From the NCBI GenBank assembly GCA_007570785.1, contig ML660203.1, positions 6,320,638 through 6,384,637 on the forward strand: 64,000 nt of DNA, read 5' to 3'. Source of the DNA: Antilocapra americana (lineage: Eukaryota > Chordata > Mammalia > Artiodactyla > Antilocapridae). Below, piece by piece: positions 1-11,800 of the stretch; within the stretch, counting starts at the first letter, position 1; every line of letters starts with the position of its first letter. Under the pieces are notes generated by a model that saw only the letters and a list, made by a program, of their open reading frames with translations, made no database searches and was not told the DNA's origin. Both the position numbers and the translations under genes were made by a program.

Positions 1-608
1 ACCAAATTATTAAGTAAGTGGCGAAAACAGGAATGATTTTTATGTTTTGTTTTGCAAATCTGTAGATTCTGACTGTTCTATAATGTACATCTTTTGCTTT
101 TGGAATAATAAAAAAAATTTCAAAAAAAACGTAACACCCTCAAGATGATGGCCTGTAGTGGTGACATTTACAACCTGTCAATATGTACATTTTTGTTTCT
201 GGAATAATTGAGTTTCCTTCCCCTGGCTGTAATTCCTGGGGCTCATCAAGTGTGGTGCCCTTCTTCCCATGAATCTGGGAACTTTAAATTTTTATTTTCT
301 GCAGAAGCAGAAGTTAGTTACTGACTGAGTCCAGCTGCTGCCAGGAGAGCCCTGGCATCAGTAAATCCATGAAAATACAATGAGGTTGCTTTGGGTCTTT
401 CTGTTTGCTGTAATCTTATCAGATGGGAACGGCTGACTGGATTTCCATCGGATTTAGAGGGGATGTTGGGACTGACTTCAGGGTTGGGTGATGGGGGTGC
501 ATTTCAGAGATCTAAGGAAATATTCTCCAGAGGTTTGGCAAGAGGCTCTCTGGCAGATTCGAGTCATGAGCAGTAAGATACTGTGGGCAGAATAAGCATC
601 TTTTAATA
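1..608. other. Unassigned sequence, probably BPI intron 12
   Basis: No exon of BPI and no clear repeat is recognisable here. Two similar T-rich segments (83-110 and 182-208) share TGTACATNTTTTG and GGAATAAT elements about 100 bp apart, followed in the first by an A-rich stretch. Because the remaining BPI exons are missing, this is taken as intron between exon 12 and an exon beyond the edge. Confidence 0.5.
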
Positions 609-735
609 GAGAAGGAAACAACCCACTCCAGTATTGTTGCCTGGAAAATCCCACAGACAGAGCAGCCTGGTGGGATCGCTTAGAGTCAGACAGGACTTAG
701 CGGATGGGACTTAGCAACTAAATGACAAGGACAGT
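609..735 (+). repeat. Bov-A SINE fragment
   Basis: The segment carries the Bov-A diagnostic blocks CCCACTCCAGTATT, TTGCCTGGAAAATCCCA and AGAGTCAGACAGGACTTAGC, without the tRNA-derived head. Confidence 0.85.
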
Positions 736-950
736 GGAAGTCACAAGAGCAAGGCTCATTCAGGTCGGCTGTTAAAGAGCATCTGACCTGCTGTTTACAG
801 GGGCAGCTCCCCATCAGGGCCAGAGAGTATGGTAGGAGGAGAGGGAGCAGTGAGCCTCCTGTTTTTAAAAATAGATTTTGGGGGGATGTGGACCATTTAA
901 GGCCTTTATTGGATTCATTACAATATTGCTTCTGCTTTATGTTTTGTTCT

Positions 951-1067
951 GTTTTTTTTTTTTTGCCTGTGAGGCACATGAGCTCTTAGCTCCCCGACCA
1001 GGAATTGAACCACATCCCCTGTATTAGAAGGTGAAGTTGCAACCATTGGACCTCCAGGGAAGTCCCA
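951..1067 (-). repeat. CHR-type (tRNA-Glu) SINE fragment
   Basis: It reads in reverse from a T-run (the A-tail) to the head complement GGACCTCCAGGGAAGTCCC, with the internal AGCTCCCCGACCAGGAATTGAACC box. Confidence 0.8.
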
Positions 1068-1164
1068 GTGGTGAGTCTATTTGATGACAGTGATTCCAGG
1101 TAGTGGAATCAACTCTGTGGGCTGGTGAGATAACTGTTGTCTCCCTCCCATCTGCCCTACTCTG

Positions 1165-2010
1165 TAAGTGATTCTACTGTTCATTCACTTAGCTGCTCAA
1201 GTAAAAAATCTGGGAGTCATTCTTCATTGCCTTTCCCCCAACCATGCACAGAAAATCTCTCACCAAGTTCTAATTCTGCTTCCAAAGTATGTCTCCCATT
1301 TGCCATCTTTCTCCTCCTTCCTGGCCTCATCCCAGCCTCCATCATCTCTCACGTGGACGAAAGCATCGGCCTCCCCAAGGCAAGGATCCTTGTGCTGTAA
1401 CTCATCCCCCATTGTTCATTCCCCTCATCTCTGCAGGGGCATCTTTTATAAAGTGGAAAAGGGATCATGTCCCTCCCTGCATGAAACAGTTCGCTGGCTT
1501 CTCACTGCCCTCTGAACACAAGCTACTCTAGCCTAGAAGGCTCAGGGTGGGCCCACCCCTGCCTGCCTGCCTCTCTCTGCCCCCTACTTCTCGCCTTGAT
1601 TCTCCAGCCACACTGCTTGCCCCCATTGCCCAAACATGCCAAACTGTTTCACCACAGGAGCTTTGCTCCTGCTGTTCCCTCTGCCTACAACATCTTCATC
1701 TTGTGGACTCCTTCAGCCCAAATATCACCTCCCCAGACAGGCTTTTCCTGATCACAGGATCTAACCCTTAACCTCCCCCATCACTTTCTACCCCACCTCC
1801 ACTTAGTTTTACAAAGCATTGATCTTGACTGAAATGATCTTCTTCATTTCTCATTGTCTGTTTCTCCCCTACAGTGGAAGCTCTAGAAGGAGTTGTTTTC
1901 TTGCCTAATTCATCAGCACATCCCCATCCATGGAACAAGGCCTGCCATATAGTAGATACTCAGGAAAGTAATTCACTTGTTCATTCAACAAACATCTGTT
2001 GAGCAGATTC
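1165..2010 (+). repeat. L2 LINE 3' part
   Basis: An old L2 element recognisable from AAAAAATCTGGGAGTCATTC through the TTTGCTCCTGCTGTTCCCTC block to the end TTCAACAAACATCTGTTGAG. It produces several overlapping spurious open frames. Confidence 0.8.
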
Positions 2011-2191
2011 TCTGTACCTGATTGTGTACAATTAATCTTATTTAAAACTCACTGCACTAACTCAGGCAGAAATTATTATCCTTGATTTGTAGGGAAGGTA
2101 TGAAGTTTGTTGAGTGGAAGTGACTTGCTCAAGGCCTATAGTTAGTAGGTTTGGAGCTGCAATTCCAGCTCAGGTCTCTGTGCCTACAATT

Positions 2192-2380
2192 GCGTGTGTG
2201 TGTGCGTGTGTGTGCTCAGTCATGTCTGATTCTTTGTGACCCTACGGACTGTAACCCACCGGGTTCTCTGTCCATGGAATTTCTCAGGCAAGAATACTGG
2301 AGTGGGTTGCCATTTTCTCCTCCAAGGGATCTTCCCGACCCAGAGGTCAGCACCCTATCTCCTGTGTCTTCTTAGTATAG
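2192..2380 (-). repeat. Bov-A SINE with flanking GT repeat
   Basis: A short (GT)n tract at 2192-2214 leads into a reverse-oriented Bov-A with GCAAGAATACTGGAGTGGGT and GATCTTCCCGACCCAGAGG. GT tracts are common at this end of reversed ruminant SINEs. Confidence 0.85.
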
Positions 2381-2384
2381 GAAA

Positions 2385-2813
2385 AAGCATAGTATATGTA
2401 GAGTTCCCTTCTATCTGTGGTTTCAAGCAACCCCAAGATTTTGGAATATATCTGCTGTGAATAAGGTCAGGGCTACTATATTCAGTTAAGCTGTTCAAGA
2501 GGAAATAAAGATTCCATCACACAATTCACTGTGACAAAAACCTAGCCTACCCCACTTTGCTCAAAGGTAGTATGACAGTATATATCTTTTATGATGCTAC
2601 GTCTTCAAATTTACTTGTCTCTACTAGGTCGTAGAGATGCTGAAGGCAGTTGTACACAAAGCCCACAGTGCTCCTCCCCTCATTATTTCACATGCAAATT
2701 ATATGCAAACTGGTCAGTGGTCTGTTGAAACGATGCTATGAGCCCAGGTGGTCCTCAGGACAGTTATCTCAAGATCAGAGGAAGGAAGGAGCCACAAAGG
2801 GCCTCAAACTCAC
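2385..2813. other. Unassigned intron 12 sequence next to exon 12
   Basis: About 430 bp of AT-rich intronic DNA without recognisable exon. The 3' exons of BPI are not here. Confidence 0.5.
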
Positions 2814-2856
2814 CGAGAAGGTGCCGATGTCTGAGTGCTTCAGTTCTAAGAGCAGC
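2814..2856 (-). CDS. BPI: BPI exon 12 (last coding exon inside the window)
   Basis: This small 43-nt exon completes Lys410 and encodes [14 protein letters not shown], matching human [14 protein letters not shown]. The acceptor is TCACAG and the donor is GTGAGT. Ending in phase 0, it should join an exon beginning with the VE(S/L)LQ block, which I did not find between here and the left edge. The proline usual after the DIG motif is threonine here. Confidence 0.9.
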
Positions 2857-5800
2857 CTGTGAGAAGGGGAGCGGAAAGTTGAGACCACCGTTTGCCTGAC
2901 CCATATTAGGATTCAGCTACTGGGGAGAAGGGCTTTCCAGGTGGTGCTAGTGGTAAAGAACCCACCTGCCAGTGCAGGAGACGTAAGAGACAGGTCTGAT
3001 CCCTGGATTGGGAAGATCCCCTGGAGGAGGGCATGCCAACCCACTCCAGTATTCTTGCCTGGAGAACCTCCTGACAGAGGAGCCTGGGTGGCATAGAGTC
3101 AGACACAACTGAAGCAACTTAGCACGGCACTGAGGAGAAGAGACAGTCCCCAGTGGATGTTGTCTGCTTTTCCCGTCCTGTGTCCATTCCTCCTTCTTCT
3201 GGTGACAGCTCCCTGATTTTTCCTTTGGGACAGTCATCTGTTTCCTACATTGTTAATGCTGGGCTCTGGGTGGGCTGGCCAAAGGGCAGAGTCTACCTTT
3301 GCTGCCATAGTGATTGCTTTGAGAATTGACCACTAACCCATGCTGGTCCAGGGACTTCTGCTGGAAATATTGGGAGTGAGGTATTCTCTTTCCTCCAGCA
3401 AAATTAGCTGGTGACCATTTCTGCCACCACTCGGTGACAGCCTGCTAGGAAACAAAGCCAGTATGGGGGAGAACAGAACCAAGAAAAGAGTCAGAGTCCT
3501 AAGGATATCATTTGAGCACCTGGATCTACCTGAGTCTGAAACCCTCAGAGTTCTGAATAATTTGAGCTCATAAACAACCCCGTTTATAGACTTTATGACA
3601 TCTTAACAATGATCCAGGAGAAAGGTAAATAAATGGCTATTTAATGAATCCCTTTTATTCACTATGTTGGATGCTATATCCCACTGAATTCCTGTAATAC
3701 CCAAGAGGCAAGGGCTATCACACTCCCATTTTGCAGATGATGTCCTTGACAATCAGAGAGGACAAGCAATATGGCCAAGAGCACGCCGCTAACAATCAGC
3801 CAAGCAGAATTTCAACCAGGTCTCCCTGAGGCCAAAGCTCCTGTTGTCTCCAGTACCCTACAAAGCTTGAAAACTTTTGCCCTGTGGAGTCTCACCAGCC
3901 CCGATTCCTGTATATTTTAGGAAGTCTGTGCTCAGCCATCACCCAGCTGTATTTTCTCCAGCTCCTCTACTTGAGGGGCCCACAGGTGTTTCCAGGAAAA
4001 TGAAATCCACATGTTTCCAAAGTAGTAACGCTTGTCAAAATGATGCCAGGAGAAATAAGCAGCACGCAAGCCTCAAGAGCCAAACTCAAGGTTAAGAAGG
4101 ACAGCTCTGTGCCAGAGAGGAGGCGGAAACAGGCAGGAATGTGGGTCAAGACTCAATTTAAGCAGAGTGAAAGTGAAGAAGAGGCAGACACCAGGTGGGA
4201 ATTCGGGGGTCATCAGGTCTACTCTGCTCGTCTCCCTCACTCTTGATCTCTGTGTATCTCCTTCTCTCTCCCTCTCTTTCCCTCTTGCCTCCTTTGGAGT
4301 CTTTCTGTCTCCCTGTTTGTCTCTCTGACAGTCTCCCTGTTACTGTGTCTCTTCTTACATCTGTCTACTTTCTTTCTCAGTATCTCTCCCTCCCTTACTG
4401 GGTCTCTCTGTGTTTCCCCATCTCTTTCTGTCTCCCCCCATTTCTGTATTGCTCTTCTTCTGTGTGCCCCTCTGTCTTTCTCTTTTCCTCTTGCTTGTTG
4501 GGCACTTATTATGCTCTTGAAAGTGTTCTAAACATCACAACATATATTAATACAATGATGCAGCTGGCAAAGAACAATTATTGGACTTACTTTACCAGCC
4601 AGGGAAAACGGCTGAAGTCTGAAGAGTTCTATGCTTACCAAAGGTGAGCTGCACTTGAAAGGCAGCCGCCTCAGCCTCCAAGCCCACGTTCCTAACCCCC
4701 ACCTCCTCTGCTGGGCTTCAAACCCAGGCACAGATTCCAGAGTCTCCTGGGAGGAGGTGGCTGATGAAGCCCCAAGGATGGGGTGTGAAGAAGTTGAAGT
4801 GGGTTTCCAAGTGTCAGGGAAGGCCAGGGACGTGGGGTGGCTGGAGGCTGGAGCAGATTTATCAGCTGGCACTGCCCGGTCATGAGTGGACTAGGATAGG
4901 GGCGTGACCTGGGATGCGGGGGTTTCAGTGCTAAAGCTGGGTCACTGCAGACAAGCCGAGATGGTTGATCACCCTATGACGTGTGGTCTTGGGCGGGTCA
5001 CTTCATCTCTGAGCACCAGTTTCACTATCTGCAAAATGGGGATATTGTACTACCGGGCCCTGTTTGAGGTTTAAATGGGATGAATGAACATGAAAGTTTG
5101 GAACTTTGTAAGGTCATTGTGAACTCACAGGCACCAAGATTGGATGGGCAGAACTTCCCCAGTAGTCCAGTGGATAAGAATCTGCCTGCCAATGCAGGGG
5201 ACATGAGTTCGATCCCTGGTCCAGGGAGATTCCACATGCCTTGGGACAACTACTGAGCCTGCAGTCGAGCCGCAACTACTGACTCGCATGCCCTAGAGTC
5301 TGTGCTCCCCGACAAGAGAAGCCCGAACCCCGCAACTAGAGAGCAGCCCCTGCTTGCCACAATTAGAGAAAGCACACTCGCAGCAACAAAGCCAAAAAAG
5401 AATGGATGGGCAGCCCCCTCCTCCCATGCCCACTGGCCCACTTACTTGTCCAATCTGAGCTCTCCAGTAAGTCTGTCGGACTTGGCACCAACAATCACAG
5501 AAAGGTTCAAGTTCTGCAAAGCAACAATCCAAGAAGTGAAGTCCACTGACCCAGAATTCTGGTGCTCCACCAAAGCCTCCAAGACCAGGAGGTCTGCTTC
5601 ACGAAGACCCAGCAGAGGAGCCCACATTGCTGGGTCAGACCCACAGAACCTACAGAAGGGAGGAGTCTTCCTCCTTTCGCCAACTTTGTGCTTGTTATGA
5701 GTCCTGGACTGTCAAACAATTACCATTTTTCTCCCCCTGCTTCTGGGACCAGTTCAGATTCCCAGGCCACTCTCATGGCCTGTAGAAGACAGGCTGTGAG

Positions 5801-8800
5801 GTAGGAGTCCAGGCCAGCTCTATTTCCCATTCATTCATTTAGTCATTCAACAAATGCTTATTCAGAAAACCAAGGTTCCCAACCTCAGCTTTCCTGTCCA
5901 CTGTCTGTGTGACCTTGGGTGATCCCCTCAGAACCCATTGAATCTGCAAGTGAGGAAAATGGGTCTCATCTTGAGGCTAGACAGATCTGAGTACCTGCTG
6001 TTGGGGAGAGTCTGGCCCTCACCTCCAGTGGCCAGAGTGGGTGCCACCAAATGTGGAATGACAGAGTGATCAAATGAATGAATGCACAAGTCAACCATGG
6101 GATGAAAACCTCAAGAAGTGAAGGATTAAATGCACAAAGGAAGCAATAAATAAAGATAGGCATGGATGAATAAGTGATTAATGAATGAATGAACAAATAT
6201 ACAAAGGAATGATCCATTGAACAAAGATATAATAAATGAATGGTGGAATAAATGCATGTATGAACCAGCAAAGATATAGTAGATTTCAAGTTAGCAGTCA
6301 AATGAATAATTGAATGACTAAATAAATGAAGGAACAAACCCACAAATGCATAATTGAATGGCCAAAGATACGCATGAACAGATTGAAAATAGTATACCTA
6401 TTTCAAGCCAACCACAGAATGAATAACGGGATGAATCAAGAAGTCAGAAGACAGTGGCTCTGGACACACACAGTGCAGGTTTGAGTCTGGGTAGGCTTTA
6501 CACCAGTCCCCCTGGCTCTCAGGGCAGTGCTCTGAGCCCTGCTCAGACCTGGGATCAGCTTACCATCTCAAGTAGGAAGAGGGGGTCCAAGGAGGAGTTT
6601 GGGAGGACGGCAAAGGCCTGGGTATCCAGGACAAAGATGAGGTCAAGGCCACTGGGGCTCACAATGAGTTTCGGAGGCAAAGAGGCCCAGATGAAGAGCT
6701 GCATCTGCATGTCAGGGAACATCTTGGCCACCTGCAACCCACAGAGGACGACCGACAAAAGAGGCCATTAATTAAAAACTGTTTACATCCTATCTTGTCC
6801 TGGTCCTGCAGAAACACTTCCAATGTCTTCCCATGGTTGGTTTTTGGCAGTGCTGGACCTTCATTGCTGCACAGACTATTTTTCTCTAGTTGTGGTGAGT
6901 GGGGACTACTCTCTAGTTGTTATGCACAGGCTTCTCATTACAGCGGCTTCTCTGGTTGTAGAGAATAGGCTCAAGGGCACTGGGCTTCAGTACTGTGGCT
7001 CCCTGGCTCTGCAGCACAGGCTCAACAGTTGTGGAGCACAGACTTAGCTTCTCCGTGGCATGTAGGATCTTCCCAGATCAGGGATCATTGAACCTGTGTC
7101 TCATTGGCAGGCAGATTCTTTGCCACTGAGCTACCCGGGAAGCCTTCCCATTGCTTTCAGAATAAACTGTAAAGACTGTAGAATTCAGCACCTGGCACCC
7201 TGCCAACCTCGCCCCACACCCACCCCCTCCACCGCTTCTACCACTTGCCCTCTAACTCCACCCACAAGGGACTTTTCCTCAAATGTGACTTGCTGTCTTT
7301 GCATGTATCAACTCAATTAATCAATCACAGCTTTATGAGGTGAAGTTGTTATTACTGCATTTTATGTATGAGAATACACAGATGCAGGCAGAATGTGCTC
7401 AGGAACATAAAGCTAGCAAGGGCCAGAGTTCACACCCAGATAGACCCCAGGAAGAGATTTATAATTCAAAACATCATTTTGGATGGAATAAAAGTATCCT
7501 GAAATTCACTAAAAAAATTGCGATCTGCTCTCTTTCTGTCTAAAACTCTTTGCACTCTCTGTTCCCTCTCCCTGAATGTTTGGGCTGTATTCCTCCCTAG
7601 CTTGGCTCTTTCTCTTTCTTCAAGTTTGGAGAGCAGTGGTGGGTTCAAGGAGGAACAAAAGAGAGCTTTGGCAACATCCCCATCTCTGCTAGACTCCAGT
7701 CCTCCCCCAGGTAAACTCACAGTCTGAGTGAAAAGAATGCAATTGTTATGCAAATGAAGCTTCCCTTCATTTCCCTGACCCTCCCCCCCACCAACGCGCG
7801 TTGCACCTCCTCCTCCACACCAGTACTGTCTATATAGAAATTTCTGGAAGTGCCACCATCAAAGAGGCTATTATGGACTGAATGTTTGTGTTCCCCCTGC
7901 TCAGCAAATTCATATACTTAAGCCCTAACCCCCAGGGTGGGCTTTCCAGGTGGCTCCGTGGTAAAGAATCTGTCTGCCAAAGCAGGAGCTGCAGGAGACA
8001 CAGGTTTGATCCCTAGATCAGGAAAATCCCCTGAAGGAGGAAATGGCAACCCACTCCAGTATTCTTGCCTGGAGATTCCCACGGACAGAGGGAGCCTGGT
8101 GGGCTACAGTTCATGGGGTTGTAAACAGCTGGACACAACTGACTGACTGAACATAACCCCCCAGGTGGCTGTCTTTGCACATGCAGCCTAAAGGAAGTAA
8201 TTAGGGTTAAATGAGGTCATCAGTGTGGGACCTGATCCAATAGGGTTAGTATCTTAATAAGAAGAGACACTAGAGCTTGCCTGCTCTCTCTCCACGAACT
8301 CAGAGGAAAGGCCATCTGAGAACCCAGCAAGAAGGTCGCCATCTACAAGCCAGGAAGAGAGCCCTCACCAAAAGCCAAATCTGCTGGCACCTTGATCTTG
8401 GACTTCTTGACTTTCATAACTGTGAGAAATAAATTTTTGTTGTTTAAGCCAGGCTGTCTGTGACATTCCTTTATGGCAGCCCAAGCAGACTGAGACAGAG
8501 GCGCTACTTGGTTACCTTGTCTGTAGTGACCTCATCAACTTAAGCCAATTTGTGATACACTTCAGCTTCGTTGGTAACTCAGACAACAAAAACCTGCCCG
8601 TGATGCAGGATACCAGAGTTTGGTCCCCGATTTGGGAAGATCCCCTGGAGGAGGAAATGGCAACCCACTGCAGTAGTCTTGCCTGGGAAATCTCATGGAC
8701 AGAGGAGCCTGGGAGAGCTGAGATATGGTCTGTTTTGCTAGATGCCCTGCCCAGGGCCCCAGAAATGTGGTGGGCACTCAATAACAACTTGTTGAATGGA

Positions 8801-11800
8801 TGAGCCCTCAGGATCTACTCTCACACCTGGTCACATGAGTGCTTGGGGCCTTTCTGTTCACTGGGGATGGGCTGCACAAAGCTATGTCCACACTTTCCGG
8901 CTGGGTCACCTCTCGATCTGGACAGCGGGCAGCTCTCAACAGAGCTGTTCTCAGCTCCACCAGGCCTCCTCATGAGATGACTAAGGGGGAACAAGTCCTT
9001 TCTTACCTGGGGTATCAGGGTTCCAAAGAATTTGGTTGTCAGGCGGAACTTGGATTCCTTTGGAATCTGTAGCAAGGGAGGAAGAGAAAAGGATCTTGGA
9101 AGATTATATGACAGATTGGAGGGCAAATTCTATATGAGGGGTGAGAGAAGGAAAACATAAAGAGACCGTGGCCAGATCACGTATGACTGAAGTATGCGGA
9201 CCCAGAATGATCAGTGACTGCCAGCTTCCCTAACTTTTGTGCTGGAAAAATCGGATATGCTTTGCAAACATAAGATGTCTGGCTTCTGTTAGCCCCGCCG
9301 CCAGCTTGCCCACACTGACAATCTCTGTAAGAGCCTACCTGAAGCCCTCCCTTTTTCATTATAAAGCTTTCCCACCCTGGGTCTGCCTTTGAGTCTACCA
9401 AACACAAGAGTTCTCATTGGGATGGTCTTTGTTTATCTCCACAGGGGGACAAGTCAGGGCATCCCTTTGATGCCTCTACAGAGGGGGAGGATCTGGCATC
9501 TCTTCTGAGAGCAGCAGAGGAGGCTGGTGAGCAGGGTGGGTCCCGTTGCCCCTAGACTCTGGGAGGATGGTCATTTCCTCATTCTACAGATGGGCAAACC
9601 AAGGCCCAGAGCAGGACTCAGCCACAGACATAGAGACAAAGACATTGAGGATGATGACCACAATGGTGATATGATGGTAAGACTGGATTACAGACCGACA
9701 CACAGCAGGGACTCAGTCAATGTTAGCTGTTACCGTTAGGATTCAGGGGACTTCCTCCATACTCATAAGCCTTTGCTGGGGCTGCCCAAGTACTCATATC
9801 TCATTCAACCTTCCTACACCCTTTGGAGGAAGAAACTATTATTGATGTTTTACAGATGAAGTTCTTAGAGGCTGAATAACCGACCCAAGGTCACCAGGAT
9901 GGAAAAGAGGGGAGCTGGGGTTTGAACTCAGCTCTGGCTGACTCCAGAGTTCAGATCTCGATGTTCCTGGCTGTGAGCCAAGACTCAGATCCAGACCATC
10001 TACTGCACTCACTTCCCACATTCACTCCCATTTGGCCTTACCATGTCGTCTTTGAGGGTCAGATTCAGGGCTCCAGCCTCCTGATACACGAACCCGGCAG
10101 TGTTGAAAAAATACTCAGAGATACCCAGGTACACCATGCGGTCGTGGTCGGTGGGAAGGGCCAGCGCTGGCGGGGCAAAGGGTGGGGAGCTGCGGTGGGC
10201 CAGACTGAAAAACTCCCCCTGCGGGCAGAGGCAGCAGAATGAGCCTGGGCATCCTTCAAGATTTACAGTTTGATGTCTCCATTCCAGGAAAAAAATGGGC
10301 TAAGGATACTAATCGCGGATTCACAGAGGAGAAAGCCATGGCCTGAGACTAACAATAGCATCGCATGCCTCCTGGTGCTAATTTCTAAGTGTTTTCCCAC
10401 CAAGGCTGTGTGGTAGATGAGATCACCCGCATTTTATAAGGGAGGATTCTGAGGCTTTCCCAGGTGGCTCAGTGGTAAAGAATCTGCCTTCCAATGCAGG
10501 AGATGCAGGTTCAATCCCTGAGTCAGGAAGATTCCCCTGGAGAAGGAAATGACAACCCACTCCAGTATTCTTGCCCGGAAAATTCCATGGAGGAGTCTGG
10601 TGAGCTACAGTCCACGGGGTCAAGAAGAATCGGACACGACCGAGTGACTGAGCATACAAACACACACTGAGGCTTGGGGAGGTGAAGTGGCTTGCCCAAG
10701 CTCACTTAAAAGGGTGAGTGCCAGAGTCAGTGATTGAACCCAGGCATCTGGATTCTGGCAAGAGCATTCCAAACCATGCCATGGTCTCTGCCTCAACCTT
10801 GCAAATAAGCGCAGAAATTCTCCTCAAAGAACAAGAATTCTGTTTGTTTGTTTTCACTTATCACATTAGCAAAATATTTAAGAGAGAGGTGAATTGTTTT
10901 AAATGTGTGTGTGTTTTAAACTGATACTGTCCAGTTTTCGACGAGAGTATTCATGGGCTCCTGGGGAACATGTTTACATTTCTGAAGAGCAATTTGGCTA
11001 CACATTGCAAAAAACAGATCATTCACTTCGCTGAAAAATAATAATGTTGAGTTATAACGTAGCAAATTGTCGATGGATTCATATGTTAGAATGCCATTCA
11101 CGTAAAATTGTGCTATAGTCACTAAATTGTGTCTGGCTCTTTGCGACCCTACGCACTATAATCCACCAGGCTTCTCTGTCCATGGGATTCTCCAGGCAAG
11201 AATACTGGAGTGGGTTGCCATTTCCTTCTCCAGGGATTGAACCTGGGTCTCCTGTATTACATGCAGATTCTTTACCGACTTCGCTATGAGGGAAGCCACT
11301 TATGTAAAATTAAAGGCCTAGAAAACATACTATATAAGAATTATTGACACCAGAAATAGGTAGCAAAAGTATAAAAACTCGAGTGAGAAAGACACATAAG
11401 GATGTCACTCATGTGATTCCCTGTGGGGTAGAGGGTCCCCAAGGGGGGTCTCAGCTATTTACTTCTACAATGTTTCATCTCAAAAAATATCAGAGGTAAA
11501 TATGACAAAATAGTAACACTTCTAAAATCTGGGTAGTGGGTTTGTGATAATGTGTGATATTCTCTGTACTTCTGAATCATTATTTGCTGTTAATGATCAT
11601 GACACCCATCTTACAGAATAAATATCATAAGCAACTCTTAAAAATAGCTGCAAAAAAGACAAAAAATAAAAATGATGGGTGGACCTATATACCAACCAGG
11701 AACCATCTCTAATATATATCACTAGGTGAGAAAAGCAAGTGAAGAACAGGGCAAACAGATTCTCAGTAAAACTAGATGGGCTTTCATGTAAGTGTATATG

